A DNA stretch of 64,000 bases, taken from the NCBI RefSeq assembly GCF_030052815.1, contig NC_079504.1, forward strand, positions 41,609,041 to 41,673,040. The letters are read 5' to 3'. Below, in pieces: positions 23,023-34,024 of the stretch. This stretch comes from Hevea brasiliensis (lineage: Eukaryota; Streptophyta; Magnoliopsida; Malpighiales; Euphorbiaceae). The stretch's first letter is position 1. Every line of letters starts with the position of its first letter. Made by a program: the position numbers and the translations under genes. A model generated the notes under the pieces. The model was given only the letters and a program-made list of their open reading frames with translations. It was not told the origin of the DNA and did no database searches.

Positions 23023-24703
23023 TGATAAGTGCATAATTTATTAATTTTACTGCCATCGCATTTAGTGTTTCTAGGGTATTTTTATACCTAATTCAGTTGA
23101 TTAAAGTATAATTATCAATTAGGCATATTTCTAGAGAGTTGTTGGAATAATTGTGTTAAATGGAGAAATTTTCAGCATTTGCATTAATTTGACATTTGCT
23201 ATATTTTTCAGGTGTTTCTAAAGTTGTGGGTCTCCAAATTGAGTGCTGTTTAATTCATTGAAAAGCTAAGTCAGAGCACTACAAATGGTAAAGAGGGACC
23301 AAAGCCCAAATCAGTCTCCAAGGTTGTCAAAATGAGCTATGGATCTATTATAAAAGCCCACTCTTAATGTGTTGCAACCAATCTTGGGATTTATTTTATA
23401 TTTGGAGCTTTGGAGGTCCAAATAAAGCAAACCTAGGCCCAACTGAACCTTAAGAGCCACCTCTACAATTTCTATCAAGGGCTGGAAGCGAGATAAGACC
23501 GTTTTAATTGTCAAAAATGGCAATGAAGTCGTCATTATGGGCTCGATACTCTGTCAGAACCAGTCTCGAATTTTAGCCCATAACTTGAGCTGTAGAATTC
23601 CGATTTGGGCAAATGAGTACCCATTGGAAAGCTAAGAAGTAGGGCTACAACTTTCCTGAAGAAGGAAGAGGCAGAATCACAAGGGAAGATGCTGAAAATT
23701 AGCCATGATTACAAAGCTTTTCGAAATTCAAAAGTTTTCCAATTTTGTGGATTAGGTTTTTTTATTATAAAGATTGTCTTTGGCAGCAGCGGAGAGACAT
23801 CCATTTAGTAGTTTCGACATCTTCAACACCTTCATTCTTTATTCATGTCCATAGTTTTAGATTTCTCCATTTTATTTTTCTTTTGTATGCCATGATGAGT
23901 GGCTAAGTTTCTAAATTCAGTTCAAGGGATTCTAGTTCTTATGCATGATTTGTGAGACCAGGTTCTTAATTTAAATTATGCCATTTTGAATATCTATTGT
24001 TTCCTAATTTAATTATTTTTGATCTATTGAATGATTTGCTAAAAAGGCCTATTAGTTAATTGTTTGATTTGATCAATTGCTAATTCATCTTCATAATCCG
24101 TAATTGTTGTGCAAGATTGAATGTGAGTAGCAATTAGGTTTTATTGATTATGATCCAAGTTTTCGATAATAACCTAAGGAAACAATAGGGTGAATTAAAT
24201 GATTTATGCTTTATAAATCGTTGTTCAGCTTAAATACTTCCTGTTCTTAAAGCAGTTATTAATTTGATGAGGATTGCTTAATACCAATTTAGTTAATAAT
24301 TAGAGTCAACAAGAGTGCTGAGCTTTAATTGATGAGTATAGGGAAGTAAGGGGTTTTACCTCGCTGTTTGGTAAATCTACGTTAAGTATTCAATAAGTGA
24401 TAATTGTATTTCTTTTGTCTATGATCGAGTCATGCATAGGAATGTGAATTACTTTGAACTGAAGTTTGTTTAAATTGAGAGTTTTATTCCTAAATTTAGT
24501 TCTTTAATTTTTGAACTTGATTTCTTCTGATTCAGTGTTATAAACCCCCCCCTCCTTCCACTTTTTCTTTTCCTATTACACAAGTGCACGAAATTTAGTA
24601 ATTCAGTCTCTAGGGTTCGACCTGGATTAACACTTACTGCAGAAAATATTTCATTACTGATAATTTCAGTTAATTTAATTTTTGGTGGATTCGACGATCA
24701 TCA
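23023..24703 (+). mobile_element. Solo LTR with ATAGT target duplication
   Basis: Starts TGATAAGTGCATAATTTA and ends TTCGACGATCATCA, matched by perfect 5-bp duplications ATAGT at 23018-23022 and 24704-24708. Length is 1681 bp. The TGATAAGTGC start and the CAAGTGCACGAAATTTAG word near the end resemble Athila-type Gypsy LTRs. No internal region remains, so it formed by LTR-LTR recombination. It also holds the module CATAACTTGAGCT...CTACAACTTTC that occurs in the unrelated 3.1 kb LTR family. Confidence 0.9.
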
Positions 24704-25639
24704 ATAGTAGATAAAATGAAGAGGTGAGTTGAACCAAATTGTTGCTGCTCTTGGACAACTCAAGAAAATATGTTGCAACGTCTATCTTTCTCCACAAAAT
24801 TTGCAATCAGAAGAACTTTTTATTTTTTTATTTTTTTTATGGAATGGAATATTTACGAAATCCCACATTAAACCTTATTTTATGGGATAAAAGTCTATTC
24901 ACCATCACACTACACAACAGTTTTTCCTTTAAAATACTCCAGAGGAAAATGGAAATTTTAGATGGAAGGGTAATAAACCAAAGGTGTTTCATATGGCATC
25001 TAGTCGAGCTTGTGAGTATGGCCCTGGGCCTGCCATGGTGGCTATTTAAGCCTCATTTTGACTTCAATGGGTAATGAAGTAGCTTGACTTGACTGTATAA
25101 GAGCCATGCCTTTCAAAATGCCTGACCATATTATCTTCTTGATTATAGATAGTAATCAAAATTGACAAGATATGTTTAACCTCCTCTTCATGAAAAATTT
25201 CCTTAAGCAAATTGACATTCCACATTTTAGTTGATTCCTCAAGGAGTTGGGATACCCAAACAATGTCAAGATTGTGCTAATTCATAACTTACGGAGGAGA
25301 AGGAAATGATTTAGGGATCCACCGATCTTGCTTACAGAGAATGGATTTGCCATCACCCAAGTGCCTACACATACCCCTTTCTAAAATACGCCGACCCCAT
25401 AAGATGCTTTTTCAGCCCCATGAGGGCCTGCTACCAACTTGAGCTTGAAAAAAAGAAGTGAATGGGAAATACTTCCCTTTGAATACTTGAGCCAATATAG
25501 AGTTTGGTTGGGTCATGATATGCCAACCTGCTTGGTTAACAAGGCCATATTAAAACTTTCAAGATTCTTGAAACCCAGACTGCCCTTGACTTTCGGATCA
25601 CAAAGAGAATTCCAAGATGCTTAATGAATTTTCCTCTCT
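24704..25639 (-). pseudogene. LINE post-RT region (zf-RVT-like)
   Basis: On the minus strand words such as CRHLGDGKSILCKQDRWIP, PKSFPSPP and HFERHGSYTVKSSY are readable (about 25340-25070). These correspond to the segment between RT and RNase H in plant LINEs, which often carries a zinc-binding reverse transcriptase motif. Frames are broken. The part next to 24704 is separated from the RNase H end by the inserted solo LTR. Confidence 0.65.
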
Positions 25640-26290
25640 TAATTTTATTGGCCCCACTAAAAATTAACAATTAGAGAATTGATAAAATTACATAATCTAG
25701 AAGGAAGTAAAAAATTGAACATGGCGTATACTGGAATAGTTGTTATAATAACTTTTATCAAAACTTCTTGTCCCTCTTTTGAGAAAAGTTGCTCCTTCTA
25801 GCCCTTTGTCTTGCTATACACACGATCTTTAAGAAAGGCGAACATTTTTACTTGGACCTCAAAAATTCAGGTAGAAGACTAAGAAAGACATTTGGCTTAT
25901 CTACCTTATCTATACCAAGGGTAGATGCTATTTGTCTCCTTAAGTGAAGAGGGGTGTTGGCACTGAAGATAAGACTTGATGCCACTAGTTGCTAAATATG
26001 AAGAAAGGATGGCATTTATCTCTTCTGCATTTGCCATCGATGCCTTGGAATATAAAAGAGAGTCATCTACAAAAAGGAGATGTGAAATAATAGGAACATG
26101 ACTAGAAATCTTAAGACCCTGTAAGTGCGATTAGTTTATACGATGTGATAATCCTTCCACACAAAATAAAAATAGATAGGGGGAAAGGGGACCCCCCTAT
26201 CTCAATCCTTTAGATGGAGTAAAGAAGCCCACTGTATGTCCATTAATCTACAAAGAGTAAGAAACAGGACTAACACATTCCATTACTATT
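25640..26290 (-). pseudogene. LINE reverse transcriptase, C-terminal half of the palm
   Basis: Read on the minus strand, the sequence gives INGHTVGFFTPSKGL, GGPLSPYLFLFCVEGLS and, at 26061-26078, the catalytic box LLFVDDSLL. These match the fingers/palm motifs of plant L1-type RT. Several stops and one or more frameshifts interrupt it, and the N-terminal motifs plus endonuclease are missing because of truncation at 26290. In an active element this enzyme performs target-primed reverse transcription. Confidence 0.8.
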
Positions 26291-27887
26291 TGCTGGTTTT
26301 ACAACCCTGCAAGTGCACGGATCGCTAACAAGTAATAAAGTAGTGAGTAGAGTATAGTTTCACGAGAAATTTAATTAGCAAGTATTAAACTACACAGCAA
26401 TCATGACTGTCTAGGCTACTGAATATAATGGGAGAGTGAACCTAATCTATTTTGAGTGCTAAAAACTAAGAGAACAATGAACTTAAAATGAAACAATCCG
26501 TCAAAACAATTTCAGAATTAATATTTTACACTTTAACCTTATTATGGATTCAATCTTGTCTATTCATTGGATTGAGAATCGTTGTTTTGATGGAAATTAA
26601 TCCTAAGGTATCCTAGGTCCTCTCTCAAGGCACCTAAGGTGTATTTCAATTAGAGTAAACCCTACTTTCATTGGTGATTAGTCTTAATAAAAACTCTTTA
26701 AGATCTATGATTAATTATGGAATTTCACGAAGGATTTCAACCTATTTCTAGGTTAGATTTCCTAAGTTTAATACTCTAATTTTCCAATACTAACCTTCAC
26801 CTTTCAATTCTTCGATTAGTATCTTATATCATGTCTAAGTGGGTACCGACACATAGCATGCATTAAGAACATAAAATATTAAATCAAAGAACAAAACTCA
26901 AATCCAATAGATAAACTTAATATTTATCCATAATAATGATTACAAGCGTTACTCTACTAATTTCAGAATAAAGAAACTACTCACTCATGGTGAGTCTAAC
27001 AAATATAACAAAAGTAAAACAAAAGAACATAAAAATAGCCTAAAGAAATAGAACAAAAGAACCGAGGAGAATTCTTTGCAGCTTTAAACTTGTGGAACTT
27101 TGGCTGAGGACTCCCCCTTGATGCTAATGCACTGTTTTTCAAGACGGCTTGGAGAGAATGATGAATATGTATGTATAAGAGGATGTGTGTATGAAGATCG
27201 GATCCCTTTCTCTATTTTTTGCTGCTTCTATTTATATTCAATATCCTAGGGTTAAGTTTTTAGAGTCCCAAAGGTATCAAAAGTCTGTTCTGAGTGTAAA
27301 AACTGGAGCTGAAATCAAATTAGAAAACTGGTTGTCAGTTGATACACAGCCCGTGTGTCACTACACAGCCCAGGGCCGTGTAACTTACTGGAACTTAAAG
27401 GTTGCATCTCATATTTGGGTAGAAGGTTACATGGGTCTTGGCTAGTTACACGGGTCCAATTACACGGCCCATGTTTTAGTGTTTTTCTGGAAAATCTTTA
27501 AGCTTTGCCAGGCAGAATCTTACACGGGTCTCCGCAGGTTACATGGGTTGTGTTACACGGCCCGTGTACTATGTCTCCTCTTTGACTTCATTAGTTTTCT
27601 CCTAGCAGTAAGTTACATGGGTCTATGGTATGTTTACACGACTCGTGTAAAGTGAATCAACAACAATACTCTTCTTCTTGAGTTTTTCCAAGCTTCCTTC
27701 TTTACTTCTATGCTTTGGAACTCGCTTAAAACACCTGAAAATATGCAGAAAACATAGAATTTAGTGCAGAGCAGTGAGATTTATGGAAGTTAATGAATTT
27801 GATGATTATGTTTGAAATTACCTATCTAAATGCTACGAAATGCTGTATAAATGTGCTTAAAAACATCTATATAATACAAGTATATCA
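26291..27887 (-). repeat. 3' LTR of the Athila-like element
   Basis: On the minus strand it starts TGATATACTTGTATTATA directly after a G-rich PPT and ends GGTTGTAAAACCAGCA. The plus-strand edge TGCTGGTTTT meets LINE sequence at 26290. The word GCAAGTGCACGGATCG near its end is characteristic of Athila-type LTRs. It contains a cluster of TTACACGGG/CCCGTGTAA half-sites at 27340-27650. The partner LTR is not in the window, so ends rest on TG...CA and PPT position. Confidence 0.7.
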
Positions 27888-27902
27888 AATGCCCCCAAAC
27901 TC
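27888..27902 (-). other. Athila-like polypurine tract
   Basis: On the minus strand GAGTTTGGGGGCATT lies immediately before the LTR start TGATATAC. A G-run at this position primes plus-strand synthesis. Confidence 0.75.
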
Positions 27903-29461
27903 AAACTTTTGCTTATCCTCAAGCAAATCAAAACCTTTTTAGAACACATTTTAGGGGAAAACTTAGAAACATAACTATAAATTCAATATGCATACAATTA
28001 AACTCCTTTAATCCTCCATACCAACTGCCCTCTTTTAAGGCATAAGGGTTTCAATAGCTGTCTGTTTAAAGCTTTACCCCCTTCATGATGTTTCAACTAA
28101 TTATTCCTCTATGCAAGGCTATTAGTAAGTCACAAATAACTTGTTTTATTAGGATAGATTTAAGAAACACTTACTCCCCCCAAATTTGCCTCTATTGAAG
28201 ATTATTGGTGAGTTTGATTTAATTCTAACTCCATAGGCACATCTTAATTCCCTATCTCCACTAGTGTAGCACATACTTCTAAAAGATCAAAAGGTCTTTA
28301 GAAAGGTTGTAATGGTGCTAAGGGATAATGACTTGGTTACCAGTGAAAGGTTTTAAGGAATGCAAATATGAGCATAGCTTTCATGCACAAAGTTCTAAGC
28401 ATACCAAGTTTATTCTGCTGATTTTGTGTGGGGAAGAAGGGTTCTTTATAGTGCTAAGCATACTTTCATGATACTTTTGGGACCTTTTTTTTTTAATGTC
28501 TCTTTTTGTCCTCTCCCTCAAACTCATTACTTTTGTTGGGTTGGAAAGGTAAATTTTTCTTTAATTTTAATTGCACACTTGCACTTTTCTTGGTTTCCAC
28601 ACCTTCTCCCTATCTTTCTCTTTTTGTACCTGAAATACCTATTCTTTTATGCATTAGGTTTCCTCAAAAAGGGTAATGGTTAGTGGTTAGGCTAGGGGCT
28701 AGGTAAATAATTATGGGTAAACAAGGAAAATCATATAGGTAAAAATATGGGCTCAAGTTGAGTACAAGAGATATATTGTAACTAGGGGTGACTAAGGCTC
28801 AATGAGGCTATATCAAAGAATGCCTTAATCATCTCTTTGTCAAGCATATGCTAGGATTTCACCTCGATAGGTCTATAAGACATGTTCTAGAGCTGGTGAG
28901 GCAATTTTTTTTATTTGTTTGTATTTCAAAAATCTTCTCTTAATTTTGCAAGTTCAATGTGATAGATTAATAGCTATGAAGGGGTTTAACTAGTCTAGCT
29001 CCACTAAGGTGATTAAGTTTTTTTGCAAACAACGTATTAAAGCCTTTTTACCTATCCAGATATATTCATTCCTCAATTCAATGGAGTCCAATTATTAGTT
29101 TATTAATATTTTTGGTTATAATTCTAAGTTAAAAACCATTTGAAATTCTCAAAATTTGTAAAGAAATTTTCTAGATTTTAATACACAAGTATAATATGGA
29201 TATAGTTAAGCAATATAATGAAATGTAAGGTGAATGCAATGCATAAAATGCATCTGTACCCACAAACTCAAATTTGATATTGTCCTCAATGGCAACACAA
29301 TATGTAAAATTAAGAGATAGCATAAAAATTTACGAAAAGGCATACCATGTATTAAGAGTTCAAAGTTTGGGCAAAATAGCAAGGAGTAGAGACCTATAAA
29401 CACAGTTTAGGACTAAGATATATAAGTTTTACATGAAAGAACTTATCCTAAAGTCCTAAAT
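27903..29461 (-). other. Athila-like 3' untranslated spacer
   Basis: This is the non-coding spacer between the env-like ORF and the PPT. ORFs of up to 85 codons occur by chance and have no recognisable content. No repeats stand out. Confidence 0.6.
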
Positions 29462-30786
29462 CTAGAAGGTCTCTGATGGTGATGATGGTCCCTCTGCATT
29501 GAACCTCTTAATTATCATATTGATCTTACTGTGGGCTTCTTGGAGGCTATCTTCGAGTGCCTACATCCTGTTGTTGAAGGTGGTCTCCATGCGCTGAACG
29601 TATACGAGGACGGGGTCTGTAGGTGGTGGTGTGTATGGAGGTACTCTAGCAGTAGACTCATGGTGAACTGGCTCTTGTGCTTCTTCCTGGGCCTGTGAGG
29701 GTTCACCCGGCTCTTCCCTTAATTCTTCCTACCTAGGGATGAGGTTCCCTTCTGCATCGATGAGGAAGCATGTGTTTCCAACCTTCTTACATATCCCCAT
29801 GGATATGCAGATGGTTTGATTGATCCTAGTGATACCGGTGATGGAACGTAACCTGTGATGTCCAGGGACGAATCCAAAGTGGAGTGCTATGGCTGTGATG
29901 AGGCTGCTAAGCACTATGTGCCTTGTAGGCTGGTGGCATATGTGACACAGATGGTTGCATAGGAAAAAGTTGGTGCTGCAAAGTTGGTCAGTGATCATGC
30001 ACCATAAGAAGAAAAGCTCATTGGCATTTACAACGCCCGAGCTATCACCATATCCTGTGATGGTGTGAGCGGCTAGCCTGTGCTTATATCTCAGAGCCCG
30101 GCTAGTGATACCAGAAGATTTGGACTTGCAGGAGTTGTAGACATTGGTGTTTGGTGTAATGGAGAGCCAGAAGTCAATACTGTTATAGATCATCCTATTT
30201 TGTGGAATCTCCTGGTGCCCAATGCTGTCAAAACTAAATATTGCATTAAATTTATCAATGTTCATTACTCAATCAACACCAAGCAGTCTAAACTCAATCC
30301 TGCCTCTGTCCTCTCTATCTGTAGGCTATAAGGAGACCTTAAAGCTCCACAGGAGCTCAAGTGTGGTGTCTCTATAGGCTGAGAACTAGAGTTGGGCAAA
30401 TTGAGTCCATCCAATGCTTTCAAGCAGCCCATCTATCTCCTCTTACAGTCTGAGTTGTTCTAACAATCGGAAGTCCATGTATTTTTTTTGAGATAATTCT
30501 CCTGTTTTGAAGCAGTGCACATGAATCATTGTGGGTGGAATCGCGAAATGGCTAAATAATGGAGAATTCTGATTGTGCTAGTTGGTTGAGGTTGGGGTGC
30601 AGCTTGGGGCTGTAGGTGAGGTTGGGGTGCAGTTTGGGGCTGTGGTTGAGGTGCTTGAGGTGGGGCTTGCTGTGGTTGCATCGTTCTTGGGCGTTGTGGT
30701 GATGGCTTGGGTGGTGAGGATGGAGAATCTCTTCCTTGCCTTGAGGAAGATCTGATTCTTCTTGTTGGACGTTTAGTATGTGCCAT
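29462..30786 (-). pseudogene. Athila-like third ORF (env-like position), broken
   Basis: ATG at 30784-30786 (MAHTKRPTRRIRSSSRQG) begins a Ser/Arg-rich, then Pro/Gln-rich N-terminus. The core, open in 30265-29729, contains HRLAAHTITGYGDSSGVVNA and ELFFLWCMITD, matching the Athila ORF domain (Pfam ATHILA). The C-terminal part, in a shifted frame, ends with a heptad-like stretch and stops at 29462-29464. At least two frameshifts and one internal stop are present. Such ORFs sit where retroviruses have env, but no signal peptide or fusion function is visible; the role is unknown. Confidence 0.75.
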
Positions 30787-30959
30787 GGATGTTTGAAGAG
30801 GAAAAAAAGCTAGGGTTTGTGAATGGAGTGGAGATTTGAGAGGTATTTGAAGAGGAAGAGTTATGGAGAGGAAGAATTCTTGAATGGATGGGAGTTTAAT
30901 GGTGGGAAGAGCATTTAAAGAGGCCATTTGTCTATTCGTTTTGAGCGTTTTCGTGACCC

Positions 30960-31210
30960 TGGGTGTTGAGTCTACGACTTGATACACGGGTCGTGTATCA
31001 CTACACAGGTTGCATTTCAAGGACCCGTGTAACTTTTTATCTCCCTTAAACTTAAAATTTTTCTCTCCCTATATGATGCAAGGGGCGTGTAACATTACAT
31101 AGGGTCTAGCCCGTGTAAGTTTCTGGAGCTTATGCGAGCGTGTTTTTGGGATTCCAGGTTTTTACACGGGGCGTGTAAAACTATATACACTTGCTGTGTA
31201 ACTTTCTGGC
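30960..31210. repeat. Cluster of palindromic TTACACGGG / CCCGTGTAA half-sites
   Basis: Words such as ATACACGGGTCGTGTATC (30979), GACCCGTGTAAC (31022), GGGGCGTGTAACATTACA (31082), TAGCCCGTGTAAG (31109) and TTACACGGGGCGTGTAAA (31162) recur, several as near-perfect palindromes. The same words form a second cluster in the LTR at 27340-27650. Their position upstream of the third ORF (minus strand) could be regulatory, but this is inference. Confidence 0.55.
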
Positions 31211-31539
31211 TCTTTTCTTTATATATGTATATTATTTATGCTAAAATGTCCCTATCTATATGAGTGAAATGAATGCAAAGATTAGCAATAGAGTTACGTC
31301 CCCAGTTTTGTGAAATCTTCTCTTGTGTGGTTTTGACTTGACATTTCCACTCCTCCCTTGCTTTTAGTTCCTTGCTTTTGTAGAATTTTGATTTGGGGTA
31401 CCTTCAAAATAGAATATAAAAAATTAAAAACAGAAAGTAAAATAATGCAAATTAAAAGAAAGGTTACAAAAGTTTTGGGTTCCCTCCCAAGTAGCGCTTG
31501 TTTATAGTCATTAGCTGGACTGTTCTTTAGCTTTATGGT

Positions 31540-32464
31540 TGAGCTGGAGGGGTGCTGTAAGATTGGGTGAATCCCTTCTCAATTGTATCCCCTGAGAAGT
31601 ATGGCTTCAATCTCGGCCCATTAACCTTGAAGGTACCTGAGGTTTCACTTCATATTTCTACTGCTCCATGCGGGAAGACTTGAGTTACCTTGAAGGGTCT
31701 GGACCATTTTGACCTCAATTTTCCTGGGAAGAGTTTTAACCTTGAATTGAATAGCAGGACAAGGTCTCCTTCCTTGATTTCTTTCCTTGTTATGCGTCTG
31801 TCATTGCCATCTTTTAGTCTTGTCCTTGAAGATCTTAGCATTCTCATAGGCATCCTGCTTGATTTCTTCCAACTTATTGAGCTGTAGAAGCCTTTTTCCT
31901 CCAGCAGCTTTTAGGTCAAAATTTAGGGTCTGAATTGCCCAATAGGCTTTATGTTCTAGCTCGGCAAGGAGGTGGCATGATTTTCCATAAACCAAGAGAA
32001 AGGGTGTTGTTCCAATGAGAGTTTTATATGCTGTGCAGTATGCCCACAGTGCATCATCTAATTTCATAGACCAGTCCTTCCTTGAGAGATTGACTATTTT
32101 TTCAAGGATATGTTTCAATTCTCTATTTGAAACTTCTACTTGACCACTGGTTTGAGGATGGTAAGGTGTTGCCACTTTGTGAGTCACTCCATATTTCTTC
32201 AATAGTGTTTCAAATTTTTGATTACAGAAGTGACTTCCTTCATCGCTGATTACTGCCCGTGGTGTGCCAAATCTTGTGAAGATGTTCTTCTTAAGGAATT
32301 TTGTGACTACTTTGGTATTATTTGTTGGTGTGGCTATTGCTTCTACCTATTTTGACATATATTCAATACCAACCAGAATATACTTGTTTCTGCATGAAGA
32401 TGGGAATGGACCCATGAAGTCTATTCTCCACACATCAAATAGTTCTATGTCAAGTATACCGTGC
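31540..32464 (-). pseudogene. Athila-like integrase
   Basis: On the minus strand the catalytic core shows [19 protein letters not shown] and the E of [10 protein letters not shown], i.e. the D, D, E residues of a retroviral-type integrase. [17 protein letters not shown] and a basic C-terminal region ([16 protein letters not shown]) follow. A stop interrupts SK-VEA at about 32350 and further frame breaks occur near 31850 and 31650. The zinc-binding N-terminus is lost at 32464, where a foreign LTR scrap begins. The word AAGCGCTACTTGGGAGG downstream (31485-31501) is typical of Athila spacers. Confidence 0.85.
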
Positions 32465-32558
32465 TGTCACACCTTACCCCTCTGTAAGATGTGGCATGAT
32501 CCCATAGCATACCTAATAAATTACCGAACTTTGCCTACCGGTAATCTATAAAATATAT
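32465..32558 (-). mobile_element. 94-bp terminal scrap of another LTR
   Basis: Begins TGTCACACCTTACCCC on the plus strand, i.e. an LTR 3' end reading GGGGTAAGGTGTGACA on the minus strand. It resembles the 3' end of the 3.1 kb LTR family but is not the same subfamily. It is cut off at 32558 by the start of copy A, and the rest of this LTR is nowhere in the window. Confidence 0.6.
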
Positions 32559-33169
32559 TGTCGACACCATATTTTGGCCGATCCCTAGAATCAATAAACC
32601 TTGAAACCGATCCCCAGAATCAATAAACTTTGAAACATATCCCCAATACCAAGTATCCCTTTGACTATTAAATCACTCACCGATCTCTCAAACCCATTGT
32701 CGAATCCCCGGACCAGTCAAGTATATTCCTGATCTCTGTTGGCAAACGAAATGAACTGACACTAGATCTTTTCTTACCAGTTTTATTGCCGATCTCCCTT
32801 TCAAAAGTTTAAGAATAATCAAAGGTTCCGTTCCGGTTTAAGGATGATTCCGATCTTAAATGTTCAAGCCAAATTTCTAATTTTAATCAAGTTCCGTTTA
32901 GCGTTGGTTCTCTACCGATCTTATGCTCATTGTGTTTTCCGATCTCTCACACTTGGGTTGATAATCACTTTCAGTTATTTCAAGATACTCAAACAATCAA
33001 GTGTTTAATAATTTAGAAATTTTCCGATCACAACCATTCATCGAACAAAAGAGGCATTCCATTTCATTTCATTTCAAAAATTTGTACAAGTTATTCAGCG
33101 GAGGATCACCCCTAGCCTGATCTACATTTTGTCCGTCTTCTCCCTCACCTCACCTCCTCCTCACTATCC

Positions 33170-34024
33170 TCACCCTCGCCTCAGGAGCCAGTCGGCCATC
33201 CAAGAGAAGTCCTCCTCTGGGTAACGATTCTGGAGCTCGGCCAAGAGATCCTTGTGAGCATTCACATAAGCACCGGCTATTCCTGTCACCATCTCTTCAT
33301 CTTTTGCCTTAAGCTCCTCAGTAAGGTGAGCGACCTGAGCAGCTTCGTTGGCCCGGAGCGCCTGGACTTCTCCAAGAGCATGATCCCTTTCAGCCAGAAC
33401 ATGAGCCTGTTCGGCCAGCTTATCCTCATAGTACTTCATACGCCCCTCAATTTGAGATATGTAATCCTGAGCGGATGAGAGTTGGGATCGGAGGGATGCC
33501 ACTTCTTGACTCTTCTTCTCGACCTCCTTACCCAGCGGTGAGCCTTTTCCGGACTATGTCTGGTTCACTGGGCACTCTACATCTGAACTCATGGATCGAG
33601 TCGGGATGTCGCCAAGATTGTCCGGTGTGATCGGTCCCGATCCTCCCGGCGGATGGAAGACCCCAAGACTTTGGCAAAACACGGTTCTCCCGAGCGATCG
33701 GTTCTTCTCCAGGGAAGCGATCAGCACTTGAGCGCCACGAGGAGGGGGCCTCGCAGAAGGTTGAGAAGGACCCCCTTCTGTGCTTGGAGCAACTGGAGGA
33801 AGTGAAGGCGGCTCTTCTCGCCGAGGAGGAGATCGGACAGCTTCTGTAATCGGCGGTCCCGAAGGTCGAGGCGGGCCTCTTTGTATCTCCCCAGGTTCAT
33901 GGCCGGGTGTTTGAAGCAGTTCCTTATTCAACACAGAATCGGATCTACCTACACCTTGAGCATAGGCAGACCTGGAAACGATTAACACATTTGTTGGGTA
34001 TTCCTTCGGAGGAGGCAAAGTCAA
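33170..34024 (-). pseudogene. Antisense LTR gene, 3' part, copy A
   Basis: The minus-strand reading contains the Pro-rich segment (33960-33700) and the coiled-coil tail (33502-33170: LRSQLSSAQDYISQIEGRM, then GIAGAYVNAHKDLLAELQNR) of the antisense gene described in full in the 3' LTR at 55092-56872. Its 5' exon was removed by the internal deletion near 33910. There is at least one frameshift between the two open stretches. It cannot be expressed from its own promoter. Confidence 0.7.

Larger units (their letters stand above)
22040..26290 (-). mobile_element. L1-type LINE remnant, interrupted and 5' truncated
   Basis: A minus-strand non-LTR retrotransposon. Its 3' end is marked by a poly(T) run at 22040-22049 (a poly(A) tail on the minus strand). 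Reading back from the right, it contains RT, a zinc-binding region and RNase H in the usual order. Its upstream (5') part stops at 26290, where the Athila-like LTR begins. A MITE (22425-22652) and a solo LTR (23023-24703) have inserted into it. Stops and indels are frequent, so it is an old inactive copy. Confidence 0.85.

Noticed and set aside
24739..25074. Plus-strand 111-codon ORF in the LINE remnant
   Set aside because: It is the reverse of LINE coding sequence on the minus strand and has no motif of its own.
28426..28683. 85-codon hydrophobic ORF in the Athila-like 3' UTR
   Set aside because: T-rich plus strand produces Phe/Leu readings by chance; the spacer is non-coding in this element type.
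29462..30786. A true retroviral envelope gene
   Set aside because: The position is env-like, but no signal peptide, cleavage site or fusion segment is visible, and the core matches the Athila-specific ORF domain of unknown function.
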